DNA of 64,000 nucleotides from Ziziphus jujuba. Taxonomy: Eukaryota; Streptophyta; Magnoliopsida; Rosales; Rhamnaceae. The stretch's first letter is position 1. Every line of letters starts with the position of its first letter. The stretch is taken from positions 31,415,001-31,479,000 of the forward strand of contig NC_083384.1 of the NCBI RefSeq assembly GCF_031755915.1, in the 5' to 3' direction. Positions 35,151 to 47,706 of this stretch are shown piece after piece. The notes beneath the pieces are model-generated. The model ran no database searches. It saw only the letters and a list, made by a program, of their open reading frames with translations, and was not told the origin of the DNA. The translations under genes were made by a program, and so were the position numbers.

Positions 35151-37514
35151 ATGCTTGAGACGGTGAAGTATTTCATCGGCGCCGTCGGAGCGAGTGGCTA
35201 CGGCTCCAAATCTACGGCCGAAGAGGTCACCGAGACTTGTCCCGATCTGCGCTCCGTCACCGCTATCATTACAGGTACTTGTTTCAGTACAAGAAAGCCT
35301 TATTCACTTCGCTCTTGTTTGAAAATTAAACTGCTTGTTATAAACTTTTTTCTTATTCACTCCGCTCTTGTTTGAAAATTAAACTGCTTGTTATAAACTT
35401 TTTTCTTATTCACTTCGCTCTTGTTTGAAAATTAAACTGCTTGTTATAAACTTTTTTAAGGCTTAAAAATTATTTTCTAAAAAGTTATAGCGAAGTTTTA
35501 GGGCCTTAAAATTTCATTCTCTTCTTAAAACACTAGAAAACAAAACTGGTTTTGTTCTCTAAACAATGTTTTTGAAAACTAAAAGTAGAAAACACTGCCA
35601 AACAGCTCATATCAGAAAGACGTACGTCGTCTTTCAAGCAAAAGCTATCCTAATCAGAGTTGGTTTTTAGTTTTGGAAGCAATCATTTTGGGATGATTTT
35701 ACTACTGTAGTAGTAGAAATTGTTTGTTTTTGTTTTGGTTTTTTGTTTTTTGTTTTTGGTTTTTGTTTTAATACGTGTGGTTGGTTTGTTTGTGTGTATT
35801 TGTAAGGTGCTACGTCGGGGATCGGAGCAGAGACGGCTCGGGTATTAGCGAAACGCGGTGCGAGACTGATATTGCCGGCTAGGAGTTTGAAAGCTGCGGA
35901 AGAAGCCAAGGCTCGCATAGTGTCTGAGAATCCGGATTCGGAGATCGTTGTCATGTCGCTTGATCTTAGTTCTTTAGCTTCTGTCAGACGATTCGTCTCG
36001 GAATTCGAAACCCTTCGTTTGCCTCTCAACCTCCTCATGTAAAAATAACTCCAAACCTCCCAACTACTTTTTTCTTTGTTTTTACTGTTTGGCTGCCAAG
36101 TAAATTAAAAAAAGAAAACTCTGCTAATTTACCTTCTTCTTCATTGTTTTATAGAAACAACGCCGGAAAGTTTGCTCACGAGCATGCCGTTTCTGAAGAC
36201 GGAATTGAAATGACCTTCGCTACTAATTATCTAGGTAAATTAATATTAACTCATATTTTTCAATATTTTAATTTAAAATTATGGAATATTATATACCAAA
36301 AATTAACTGAATATATATATATATATATATATTTTTAGGCCATTTTCTGTTGACGAAACTGTTGCTGAAGAATATGATTGAAACGGCAAAAGTGACAGGC
36401 GTTCAGGGCCGAATCGTGAACGTGTCGTCGAGCATCCACTGCTGGTTCTCCGGGGATATGATCCGATATCTCGGTGAGATAAGCCGAAGCAAACGGTAAT
36501 TATTAATTAAGCAAAAGTTTAAAAAATTAATAAAATGATCAACGAAATTGGTTTTTTTTTTTTTTTTTTCTAAAATTAATCATAATGATGGAAAATTTAA
36601 ATGTGTTTTCAGTTTGACTTCTATTTTTTAGTTTTTTTTTTTTTTTTTTTGATAATTTTTTCCATAATGTTTTCTTTTTTTTTGGGGGGTTGAAAATTAA
36701 TTGTGTTTCCCATCAGTCACTACGATGCGACACGTGCGTATGCTCTCTCGAAGCTTGCCAACGTTCTGCACACCAAGGAACTTGCACGGAGACTCAAGGT
36801 TCCATCATTAATTAAAAACCACATAAATATTCTATTTATTTCAATATTTATTAATTAATTAATAAAAAAAATTAGTATGAGGATTTTTTTCCTTTTTATT
36901 ATTATTTTTCTTTAATTACTTCCTAATTTTGAAAATAATAATTTCAGGAAATGGAGGCAAATGTCACCGTAAACTGTGTTCATCCTGGTATAGTAAGGAC
37001 CAGGCTCACAAGAGAACGTGAAGGATTTGTCACAGGTTTTTATTTTTATTTTTATTTTAAATTTAAAGATAAAAATATATGAATTTGTCTTTTTAGTTTT
37101 TGTACTGAATTTAGAGTTTTTTTTTCTTATTTGAATAATGCAGATTTGGTATTCTTCTTAACTTCCAAGTTCCTAAAGACAATCCCTCAGGTACTTGAAA
37201 ATTTGGCCTTTTACTCTATACCTTATATTATATTGAGTTGGTTAAATGTGCAAATTTTCCCTAATACAATTTTTTGTTTTGTTGTGGGTTTAATTATTAA
37301 AACAATTTAGGCTGCTGCTACTACATGCTATGTTGCCACAAATCCAAGACTGAAAAAGGTTACTGGAAAATACTTCGCCGATTGCAACGAAGCCTCTCCG
37401 GTGAAACTGGGTTCGAATTTCAGCGAAGCTGCTCGGTTATGGTCGGCATCTGAAATCATGGTCTCCGAAGACCCTAAAGCAAGTTTTGATCCATTATTCA
37501 ACGCCTTTGATTAA
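35151..37514 (+). CDS. Short-chain dehydrogenase/reductase, TIC32-like, 337 aa
   Basis: NAD(P)-dependent oxidoreductase with a Rossmann fold; the substrate is unknown. Exons: 35151-35274, 35807-36038, 36155-36234, 36339-36495, 36717-36798, 36948-37035, 37144-37190, 37311-37514; coding length 1014 nt, all GT-AG. The cofactor motif TGATSGIG is at residues 41-48, NNAG at 120-123, the catalytic serine in NVSSS near 175-177, and the YALSK active-site Tyr206 and Lys210 are intact, so it should be an active classical-type SDR. About 40 residues precede the fold without a clear transit peptide, as in the plant group annotated TIC32-like or retinol dehydrogenase-like. TIC32 itself is a calmodulin-binding chloroplast import regulator, but this member should not be assumed to share that role. 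From memory, a member of this group sits beside trehalase in Arabidopsis. Confidence 0.93.
35299..35457. repeat. Three tandem copies of a 53-bp unit in dehydrogenase intron 1
   Basis: Units begin CTTATTCACT at 35299, 35352 and 35405 and are nearly identical (for example TTCGCTC versus TCCGCTC). They lie wholly inside intron 1 (35275-35806). A variable-number minisatellite is likely. Confidence 0.92.
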
Positions 37515-39966
37515 TTATTAGTTAATAATGACTAGGGAAAAAAAAATCTAGAAGTAATTGAGATGGACTAGAAAAATATTAGACCTTATTATAATTTTTG
37601 TGATATGAAGAGGAAGGAGAACTAGGAAGATGGAATATTCTATATATATATATATATATATATAACACCAAAACAATATATATGAATACGTTGTACACAG
37701 CTTTAAATACAGTAAGCCCTTAGTGATATATATAGTGATATAGATAAATGATATAAAGTTGGGTTTGTGAAGGTGTATGTAGGAGATATATTATGAGCAT
37801 ATATATATAAGTATTGATCCTCTTAGTTGGGTACGTGTTAGCAAAGCAATTTGATTGTGATCCTTTATTAATGTGGAACCTTTTTTTTTTTTTTTCTTTT
37901 TCTTTTTTCTGGTGGTGTTAGATTTGATTGGTTATATGGCATAATGATACAATGATCATATTGAGATAATATAATATAAATTTAATTTTTAGTTTTGTAA
38001 TATAATGGGTTTTTGATTGGAGAAGAAAGTGCTTGGAAACCCTAATTGATTATATTTAAGGGGAATAAAAGGTACATATTGAGTTTATATATCTTTAGGG
38101 GGGAAAATATTTTATGTTTGGGTGCAAAGAAAATTGAGAAGAATAATAGTGAGAGCATTAAGAACATGGGGTCGGGTAGTACCATGTGGTGGTTGATTTT
38201 TTTTTTTTTTTTTTTTTTTTATGAGTATCTTTGGGTCCTACTAACATGCTCCACGGGCTATGGTTACTGATGCATGCGTTCAAGGAAAGAAAAATCAAGA
38301 GCTTTCTGATCATATACCATTTCTTTTTCTTCTCATATTTATTTATTTATTTTTGGAATTACAATAATATTTTTGATGATTGAATCCAAATTCTCCAAAA
38401 ACAGAAACATCAAAGCAAAAGGGTAATATTAGATTTGGCAAAATAATATTATGAAGCATCGAGGAGAGACCAGCCTTTGCTCAGCAAAGACAGCAGCAAT
38501 AGTTCTGTCAACTCAGTTTGCAAAATAGGAAGGATAAATAAAATAAAAAAAATAGCTTTTGTTATAGTACAGACTACAGAGACACGATAGCACATATTTA
38601 TGTCAGTTACAGAGAACCCAATTTCTTTCTAATCTAATCTCTAAACAAGCACTGTATAACACTAGCAGTACAACGGTCTAAATTTAATAACCAATTACTA
38701 TATACACTAAATATTTATAGTCTATATATATTATATCATAACTATAATATGTGAAGTTTTATGTTCAAAAAATAATATAAAAAAAATATTAACTATACTA
38801 CAGTGGTATTTTTTTTTTCTTTTTTTTTTTTCTATTGAAAATATGTTGCTAGATTTTGCCGGTGGATCACATCCCCATTTATATGCAAAGTTCCAAAGAT
38901 GGTCAATATAGATATAATTAATGGACAGAGACCAGTCGGTTGAGAAATATATATATATAATGCATTTTCTGATTTTGATTTATATTCTTTTTATTGGTAA
39001 CGTCTCATCCATGTTTGAATTATGTGCTAATAAACGAGGTTTATGCTTCTTACCAAAATAAAAAATAAAAAAAAAATGAGGTTTATGCTTTGTCTAACAT
39101 GAAAAGTCCTATATGCCTATACCAATTCCACGGCCATGCAAATAAGTATATATATATATATATATATAGATATGAGAAACACATATTTCTGTTGTGTTCG
39201 ATTGAATCTGGAGTTTTAATTTATCCAAGGATGAAATTTCTTCTCCAAATGCCGAAGGATTTGAAATCCTCGTCATGCATCGTGATGAATTGTGGGCTGA
39301 AAAGTACTGCAAGGAATGGGATTATACCTTTCTCATTGTAGCTCTCATGCAGAATAACCACAATGGTTATTAAACTACTAAAGACAGAAGAATGTAAAAA
39401 CAGATTTCTCATAGCAGACACCAATGGAATTTTTCCAAGAAAAATCTGTTCTTGGACTTTGCTTTCTATTTATATTATCTTATACATATAATTTTTCTCT
39501 TAGCCGTAAATCCTATACAAGCTTTTATCTAAGAATTCATTCAATTATATATAATAAGATAGCAAAAGGCATTATATGTAATGGATGATTTTCTCGACAA
39601 AAATTTGACCCGGACAGAATTCGCTGACAATAGAACCGCTGTATATGTAAATGTAATTATTATTTCCAGGCATGTAAATTTCAATTCCAGCGAGCTACAT
39701 ATATTATTACCTGGCAATTTCACTGTTTGTGTGTGTATACAGTAGGTTTGTCTGTTTTGGTCTATTCACATGCATATATCTATGTTTAAACCCTGCTCTA
39801 TGAGTCAGGTCCAACAAGTGACATTCCAAGGTAGGCCCAAATAAAGCCTAAAACCCTAAAAGGCTCAAAATCCCAAAAACCCTCCCGAGAAGAAAACAGA
39901 GTAAACCAACTCCCATAGAGTCATAGTAATACTAGAGCTCCAAGAAGCTCCTCTCTCACTCCGAAA
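37515..39966. other. Intergenic region, dehydrogenase 3' flank to the Rsm22-like promoter
   Basis: No gene supported. AT-rich, with (TA)n at 37643-37662 and 39149-39168 and T runs near 37880 and 38198-38220. The last 150 bp, with ACCCTAAAA and CAAAATCCC-type sequence, is the probable leader and promoter of the gene at 39967. Telobox-like AAACCCTA motifs (near 39850) are frequent upstream of plant ribosome and organelle-biogenesis genes. Confidence 0.5.
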
Positions 39967-42900
39967 ATGGCGACCACCGCCATAATCAATGAAACTGCAC
40001 AAAAGATCTTCAACCCCGAAACGCTTCGCTCTGCCGCCAAACAGTCCTCGCGTTGTCTCGTCGTCCCTGTTCGTCTACGCCGTGCCATTAAGAAGTATCT
40101 CCGAGGTATAAACTCTCTCTATCTCTCACTAAATCCGATTGTGTATCTATATGTATACATCTAAAAGCATTGTGTGTTTGAATTTGTGGGTTGTGTGGGT
40201 TTCTGGAATTGCAGAGCAAGAAGAGCCTCACCTAAAGAGGAAGGTGCTGAGATTATCACAATCCTTGAATCAAATCAAAGATGTGAACTTGCAGCTAATT
40301 GCTTCGACTTCGAAGGAGCTCGTTGAAGACCCATTGAAGTCCGTGGAGCAATCAAAGCGGTGGAAGATCAAGAGCTCTTATGGCGACATTGGCCTTAAGT
40401 ATAGGGACGAAGAAACCATTGCTTATGTGGCTTCCCGAATGCCCGCCGTGTACTCTGCCTGTTACAGAGTTCTCAGTGAGGTAGAAATGAATGAAATTTG
40501 TAATTATGATTTTCTTAGTAAGTTTTGAATTTTGGGTGTGAATCTTCAGTTTTGGTTGGTAGCTGAAAAATTGTGGGAACAAAGAAGTTTTTTAAAATGG
40601 AAAGGTGGCTGAAATATGTGTTGTGTATGTATTAGGATAAATTGGGTAGAAGTTCTAGTTTCCTCCGATCTAAATTCCTGAAACTGTAGTTGTAAATGTT
40701 AGAGAGCCATTAAAAAAGTCACCTTTTTTCTTTCTTTTGTTCATTAATGCTAGTTTTAAATTTTGGGAAATGAATCCTCAGTTTCTTTGGTAGCTGAAAA
40801 AATTCAGGAAAATAAAAGTTTTGATTTTTCTGAACTCAAAATCAGAAGCTGGCTCAAATTTGTCTTGTAAATGTACTAGGATAAGTTGAGTAAAATTCTA
40901 GTTTCCTCTGGTCTAAATTCTTGAAGCAGTAGTTCTAGATGTTAGAGAGCCAATGGAAAGTTATCACTTTTTATATTTTAAAATACAAGTTTTACCCAAA
41001 TTTATATACTTGACATTTTTCAGGTTCGTAGAAGGCTGCCTGGTTTCTCGCCATCAAGAGTATTGGATTTCGGTGCCGGTACTGGCTCAGCCTTCTGGTA
41101 AAATATTCATTTTATATATCTTAGTGCTTAGCATATTTGCTAAACATTATTATATAGTTGTGAAATTTCCAATTACATGAATGTAACTTTGTAGGGCATT
41201 ACGTGAAGTTTGGCCAAATTCTTTGCAAAAAGTTAATATAGTTGAGCCTTCCCAATCAATGCAGCGTGCAGGCCAAAGCCTTATACAAGGTTCTAATGTT
41301 TTATTTTTCCAACTAGTTAATTGATGGTAAAATGATATAATTTGTTAAGTTGCCATTTCTCGTTGGTTTTGCAATAGATCCTTCTGTTTGAATGTCTAAG
41401 CATAATGTACTTTGTTATTCTTTCAATTTTTCAAAATTTTGGCCCTAGGCATCTCTTTCGAATTATTCCTTATGACTCTTAACAACATGTGCTATGGCTA
41501 CTCTCAAGCAATCCTAATTTCATTTAGTAAAGCATCTCTGAGTTAAGCAAACTTCTTACATTTATGTGTTATACTCTTTTTTAGGTCAGAAGAACTTGCC
41601 ACTTATTCACAGTTATGATAGCATCCAAGCCCTAACTAAAGATATAAATAAGTCAGAGAGACAACACGACCTCGTAATTGCTGTAAGTCATATTTTTAGA
41701 ATCTAGTAGTTATTTGAAACATGTTTTTCACGGCATGGAATGAAAGGTGTAGTTCTAATTCCTATAGTTGTTTATTTAATATCTTCTGGACCTTGGGAGT
41801 ATTCATTTTATCCAACCTCTTGGCTGGAAATAATTAATATTTACTGTCTTTCCTTGGGTAAAGTCATATGTGCTTGGAGAGATCCCATCACTGAAGGACC
41901 GGGTTACTATAGTACGCCAGCTTTGGGATCTTACACAGGATGTTCTGGTAAGTTTTCAACCTATTATAAAGTATGTCTTCCATGAGCATTCATGGTAGTA
42001 TTTGAAGGTTTGTTTAGTTTAAAGAGAAACATTTCCTTTTTATTTCTGAAGATTTTGGAACTAGAGTAAAGAAGAAAGAAGAAATACTTGATATGGTACT
42101 TGTAAATAATATCATAAGCAATATTTGGTGGTATTTCTATTCTTTTAACACCCAAATGTTGGGCAGGTTTTGGTGGAACCTGGAACACCAGAAGGTTCTA
42201 ATATCATATCTCAGATGCGATCACATATACTCTGGATGGAAAAAAGGGTAAGTGATATCTTCTGGTTATTTTGTTTTTAGGGATAAAATTTGTGTTGACG
42301 CCTATTCAATTGCTATTGTGGATATAGTCATCTTTTTTATCCTTCATGCAATGACTTGCTCATGACTTAGAAATCCCGGAAATTAAAAGCTGGAAAAGAT
42401 GAAGATTCTAAGGACTTGACAGTGCAAAGAAGTGGTGCATTTATAGTTGCTCCTGTGAGTATATAAATTTTTCACCTCCTTTTTTCTACTTTTTCGGAAT
42501 TTAAGCTCTTGCCAAAATTTTTCCACCTTATATTAATTTTTAATTCTCTCATTTTATTCATTAGTTCTCATGATGCAGTGTCCTCATGATGGGGCATGTC
42601 CTCTGGAGAAAACTGGAAAATTCTGTCATTTTGTTCAACGCTTGGAGAGGACATCTACACAGCGTGTATACAAGGTTCCGTAAATTGTATCCTTACTATT
42701 TGTCATTAAAAGATTCATTTAGCTACTTTGTGTATGTGGATTTTTAGCCAGATTAACTGCAGGTGTGCATTGTTGATTTTATTCTCTCAAATTTTCTGGA
42801 CTGAGATAATACCTAGCTTGTCCTAATGTACACTTTCATCCTTAACTAGACTTTGGTGAATATTTATTGTGGCAATTTTTATATCTGTACCCATTTAAAA

Positions 42901-44229
42901 CATATGTCATATGAAAGGAAGAAGTTTGACTAGAAATTTCTTCTTTTATTCTATATGCCACTTTTTTGTTAATAATATATATATATATATATGTATATTC
43001 ATTAATGGGCCCTTCTGCCCCATAGGATGTGTTTTTACCCCATGCCATCTTCTACTACTTAGACTCATAAGTTACAAGTCAATTAGGTGTTTATGTTGAT
43101 AACAGCATTTGCCATCACAATCTTTTATAATTTACCTGTAGGTTATTCCGTTATTTTTAGTTTTACCAACAATTTTTGGTTTAGTTTTACTTCTAAATCT
43201 TGTTAATCATGAATAGAACATTCCGATCCTGTAGTATAGGGAAGCAAGATGTTTTTCCTTCATTTTATCAAAGATTCAGCAAGTAATGTCATTAATGATT
43301 TCATCTATCACCTGTGGCCTTTTACAGCGTTCCAAGGGTGAGCCTTTACGTGGTTTTGAAGATGAGAAATTTTGTTTTGTTGCTTTCAGGAGAGGGAACC
43401 GACCAAGGTGAGCTTTTTTCTTTCCTTTCCCCCCACCCTTTTCATATTTGTATTGTCTTCTGCAGAAGACATTTTTCAGACAAAAAATGATGAACGATTC
43501 AACATAATTTATAAATATTTCCCCTACCACTACAGGGGCAGTTCTCCTTCAGCAATGTCCTGGTAATTATTTGTAAATATTCTTTTACTGATTCATGATG
43601 TTTAATTATGATAAGGGAACCATGGCCTCTCGATGGTGTGGAATTTGAGAAATTAAAAGAACAACATGCTGAAAGAGAAATAGAAGATCTTGAAATAAAC
43701 GATGGTATATATGCATCTCAGCACCGTGTTTCATTAGTAACATCAACAAAATCTCATTTCTAAATTTATGATTTTGTTACTAGCAGAAACAAATTAACAT
43801 GCTTGCATAGTCAGTCTGCATTTCAAACAAATCTAAATGAAAACAATGATATTTTCCTTTCAAATGTGTTTGGCCTTGACAGAGGACCAGATTAAGTCGC
43901 AAGAAGTAGATATTATTCCATATGAGGAACCAGATCCTGTTACTTATGATTCTGATGTTATGGAAGCTGATAATGTTGACGATAATGACGAAATAGAGGA
44001 AGAAGAGGAGGATGAAGGAGCGACTCGTGCTGATCTAGGAGGTGGTTGGGGTAGAATTATCTTTGCGCCTGTTCGGAGAGGGAGACATGTTACAATGGAT
44101 GTTTGCCGATCAACCAATCATGATGCCTCAGAGGGTGCATTTCAGCGAATTGTTGTCACAAAGACTAAAAACCCTACATTACATCATCAGGCTCGAAAAT
44201 CCTTCTGGGGTGACCTGTGGCCATTTTGA
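39967..44229 (+). CDS. RSM22-like: Rsm22/METTL17-type mitochondrial methyltransferase-like protein, 510 aa
   Basis: Needed in other eukaryotes for assembly of the small mitochondrial ribosomal subunit. Exons: 39967-40105, 40215-40480, 41024-41097, 41195-41289, 41585-41682, 41864-41947, 42167-42247, 42371-42454, 42579-42674, 43328-43407, 43616-43704, 43883-44229; coding length 1533 nt, all GT-AG and in frame. The N-terminus (MATTAIINETAQKIFN..., then Arg/Lys-rich) suits a mitochondrial targeting sequence. The SAM-binding motif VLDFGAGTGSAFW lies at residues 148-160. Cysteines C308, C314 and C323 (CPHDGAC...KFC) and C355 match the four-Cys iron-sulfur cluster site described for METTL17. An acidic run (EIEEEEEDEG) precedes the conserved C-terminal GGGWGRIIF and KSFWGDLWPF. 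Length is usual. From memory, an orthologue lies next to an SDR gene in Arabidopsis. Confidence 0.93.
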
Positions 44230-46694
44230 AGTTGAGTTGTATTTTTCCTGTAACCGTATAGAAAACGTGTATTATATTTAATGCTGATTCATTATTAAAT
44301 CTAAATGTATGTTTCACCTTCATCATTGTTTTCCGAGGGATAGAATGTGATCTAACAAGAGTCATAAGCTTACTGATATCTACTGAGTCATTTAACCAAT
44401 TTGAGTTTTATGAACTGCCAAGGAAATGCAACATATTCTTGCCTCTAGTAATTTTCAAGTGGAGGCCATTTCTTTCTGAACTTGGATATTACATTTTGAA
44501 AAGATCAGAGCCCCTGCCTCAGTCCCACACATTGTGGAGAAAAACTTGTATACAACGGTCGCATAAGCCTAGCTGGGGCTACTGTACATGTGTAATGTTG
44601 ACAGATTGGTGTATATATGGACCAACATTTAATATATTTTTGAGTTTTCTTTTTCCAAGGCATGTCTCTCGTTTTTTATTTTTCACCTTTCCTGCATTTC
44701 ACTCTGCAAACTGACCAACAAAGCCGACAGATACCTTTTTTCTCCTCCTTCAGGCCGGTGAAGCCAAGAGTATTGAAAACATGATTGGTTCTTTTCCGTT
44801 CTTTCAAAAGCTAATATAAGATTACAAGTGATGTTTTTGGGTTTTGCCTCCTCTACAAATGAATAAAAATGTATTGCTCCTCTACTTACTGTTACAAGGT
44901 CAACTCATTGATTGCTCTTCTGTGCTAATAAATAGTTCTTTTTTGGATAAATACTAATAAATACTTACCATAGAGTTGGTAGCCCCAAGCTCCCAACTAT
45001 TATGATGTCAAAATCCCAGAAATTGGCTGATTAATGGTGCCAGATTATCTTGGATGGGTAATTTTGCTGCAATGCACTTCTTAAGTGATTGTCGATTTCC
45101 CAAATCAATCTGGGCATTATTGGGAATGAGTTGGATTTAAACAAGTTAGCTGTCCTTGAGGACCACAACTTGATCCATTTTTTTGGCAAGGAAACAAAAG
45201 TCAATCCAGAGCTTTAAGTGGATGTAAATGTTAAAGTTCATATGGGGTGGTTTACTAGACTAATAAGCTTGATTAATCTACAAAACCTAGCTAGTGGCTT
45301 TTAGATCCATATAAACTAATTTTTCTCCGTGATTCATTAAGATATCACCCCCCCAAAAAATGTATATTGAAAACTGAGTAGAGATGCAAAGAGACTAAGA
45401 ATAAGAAAGAAACGAATTAAGTGTCAAGAAAGTAACAAGCTCATAGGCCAAAACCATCTTAGACAATAGCTTACCATAAATCGCTTGGATGTGAGATATG
45501 ATTAATATAATGTAAGAAAGCAAGTAGCCTGATATCACATCCAACAAAAGTCTCTCTCTCTCTCATTTCAGTACAGCAAGAACTGTCTCTTTCTAAATTG
45601 TTTCTCATTTCAATCTCAAACTCCAAAAAGGATCATCTTTGTTCAATTTATATGTTTAAAGATAATATATAAACTTTCACAATAATCGAGGATAAAAATT
45701 AATTTGGTTTTTTGTCCTGCTTGATTTATATACTTCTGGAAGGTGGTAGCTTTCTGTGAGGCTATGAAATTCATTATTGATTGCAATAAAAGAAATTGAT
45801 AACAATGAGAAAAAAAATTATGGAGGTTATTGGCTTTGGTGTTTGGTTACAGGGGATTGTTAGAGCGTATGGACAAAGTGTACGGTAGCTAAAACATAAT
45901 CTTAAAGTGTAGATAACAGGCTTTGTTACCATAAAGCTTCAACATTTACTAGCATTATTAACCATCCATATCCTTCTCTTTCCCTTAGACATAGAATTTC
46001 ATTTTTAACCTTATTATATGGAAATATACATTGCAACCTTCAACCGACAAACCACTTATTTCCTGCTCTTCCTGCTTGGCCAAGATGTGTTAAACGGAAC
46101 CTTCTTAAAAAATATCTCTAAAGGTGGATAATGGGACTACTGGTCTGCGGCTTTGACTTTTTTCTTTTTCCAACTAATGTGACGAAAGAAAGCAAAAAAA
46201 GAAAAAAAATAATGGAATTTTGCATATTTCAAGATTTTTTTTTTTTTTTTTTTTTGGTTGGTGAATAAGAAAGAAATACACTCCCAAAGCAGAATATAAA
46301 GAGTGACACTCGAAAAGACAACCGAAAATAAATAAAAAAATTTTAAATGAGTTTTTGAAAAAAAAAAAAAAAAAGGAATTTTCATTATTAATTAATTTGT
46401 CTCAATCATTTTGTTTCTCTTTTTTGGCGGAGACCTTAATCTTTGTTTCTATGAGTCATTATTACCTGCTATTAATTCAGTATATAGAAGAAATGCATTA
46501 TATATTCAACATATATACACGTGCACTTTGTTTTCATGATAATATAAATATTTATATATATACTATTATTTCCTGCAAAATACAAGAAAACAGAGAAGAA
46601 AATGACAAAAGGTTGGCAATAAGGAAGAGGTTCATCACTAAAAACTCTACAGTTTCAAAAGACACTGATTGTGATAGTTTTTATTGGCACCAAT
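44230..46694. other. Intergenic region between two convergent genes (Rsm22-like and MYB)
   Basis: Contains the 3' untranslated regions of both convergent genes. T and A runs lie near 46230 and 46359. No domain-bearing frame was found. Confidence 0.6.
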
Positions 46695-47706
46695 TCAAAC
46701 TAGTAAGGATTGGACAAAAGAATCCAATTGGTCATGATGATCCTCTGCTTTGAGAAGTTGTTGATATTCTTCATAGATCTTATCAAGCATATTATGATCT
46801 TGAGCTTGAGCTTGATTTTCAGCAGCAACATTGTTTTGGCTTGAAGGGTCAGTAGTACTATTTCCTTCATAATCAAAATGAATAATAGCATCGTTAACAA
46901 GCTCAGGCCAAAATGGATGAACATTCAAAACCTCTGCATCAGAAACTCCCTCTCCTTGACTTGATGATGAAGTACCACTACTAATTACCATACCATAATC
47001 AAAGCTGTCGTTGCTCCATGTTAAATTGGGAAATGAAGAAACTTTAACGGGTTTTGGGAGATGAACCTTGGTCTTTGTAATTATTTCTTCTTCTTCTTCT
47101 TCTTCTTCTTCACAATGAGCAATACTACCATCATTCTTATTGCTCTTCTTCTTCTGTTCACATTTTGGTGCTCCTTTATGAGTAGTAGTAGGGTTTTTGC
47201 TAGTTTGTTCCTTGTTGTTTTTGAGTCTTTTGCTGAGATGAGAATTCCAGTAGTTCTTGATCTCGTTATCAGTTCGACCGGGAAGTCTTCCGGCAATGAG
47301 GGACCAACGGTTTCCGAGGAGGGAATGAAGTCGGACAATGAGGTCATCTTCATCAGCAGAGATGTTTCCTCTCTTGATATCTGGTCTGAGATAGTTCATC
47401 CATCTAAGCCTGCAACTCTTCCCACATCTTAGTAGCCCTTTCACTCACAAAAACCAAAAGTCAATTCAAATTTACATTCAAAAATAAACACATATAATAA
47501 TTTTTACATGGATTACATGTAACTAGTAAAGTACTACAATATATATTTAATATATAGAGAAAGTATTGTTTACCAGCTTTCTTAGGCAAAGATCTCCAAC
47601 GGCCTTCCCCATGTTCTTGAATGTACTTCATCAGCAATGTGTCTTCTCTGGGGGTCCATGGTCCTCTTTGCAAACCAACCTTTGAACAACATGGAGCTCT
47701 ACCCAT
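46695..47706 (-). CDS. R2R3-MYB transcription factor, MYBPA1-like, 291 aa
   Basis: Two exons: 47574-47706 and 46695-47437, joined at the usual R2 intron in codon 45 (PKKA|G). R2 has Trp17, Trp37 and Trp57. R3 has Ile70, Trp89 and Trp108, with Ile replacing the first Trp as is normal in plant R2R3-MYBs. The bHLH-interaction motif is complete (D76-L77, R80, L84, L91, R95), so it should work with a TT8/GL3-type bHLH. The start [15 protein letters not shown] and the [18 protein letters not shown] block resemble grape MYBPA1, an activator of proanthocyanidin genes; AtMYB5 is a more distant possibility. The C-terminal half has nine Glu in a row (residues 154-162), encoded by a TTC/TCT-type repeat, and an acidic end suitable for activation. 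Subgroup assignment rests on memory of family sequences. It is a nuclear DNA-binding protein. Confidence 0.88.

Noticed and set aside
44439..44714. 91-codon frame after the Rsm22-like stop
   Set aside because: Lies in the 3' flank, no conserved feature, and the Rsm22 C-terminus KSFWGDLWPF is already complete upstream.
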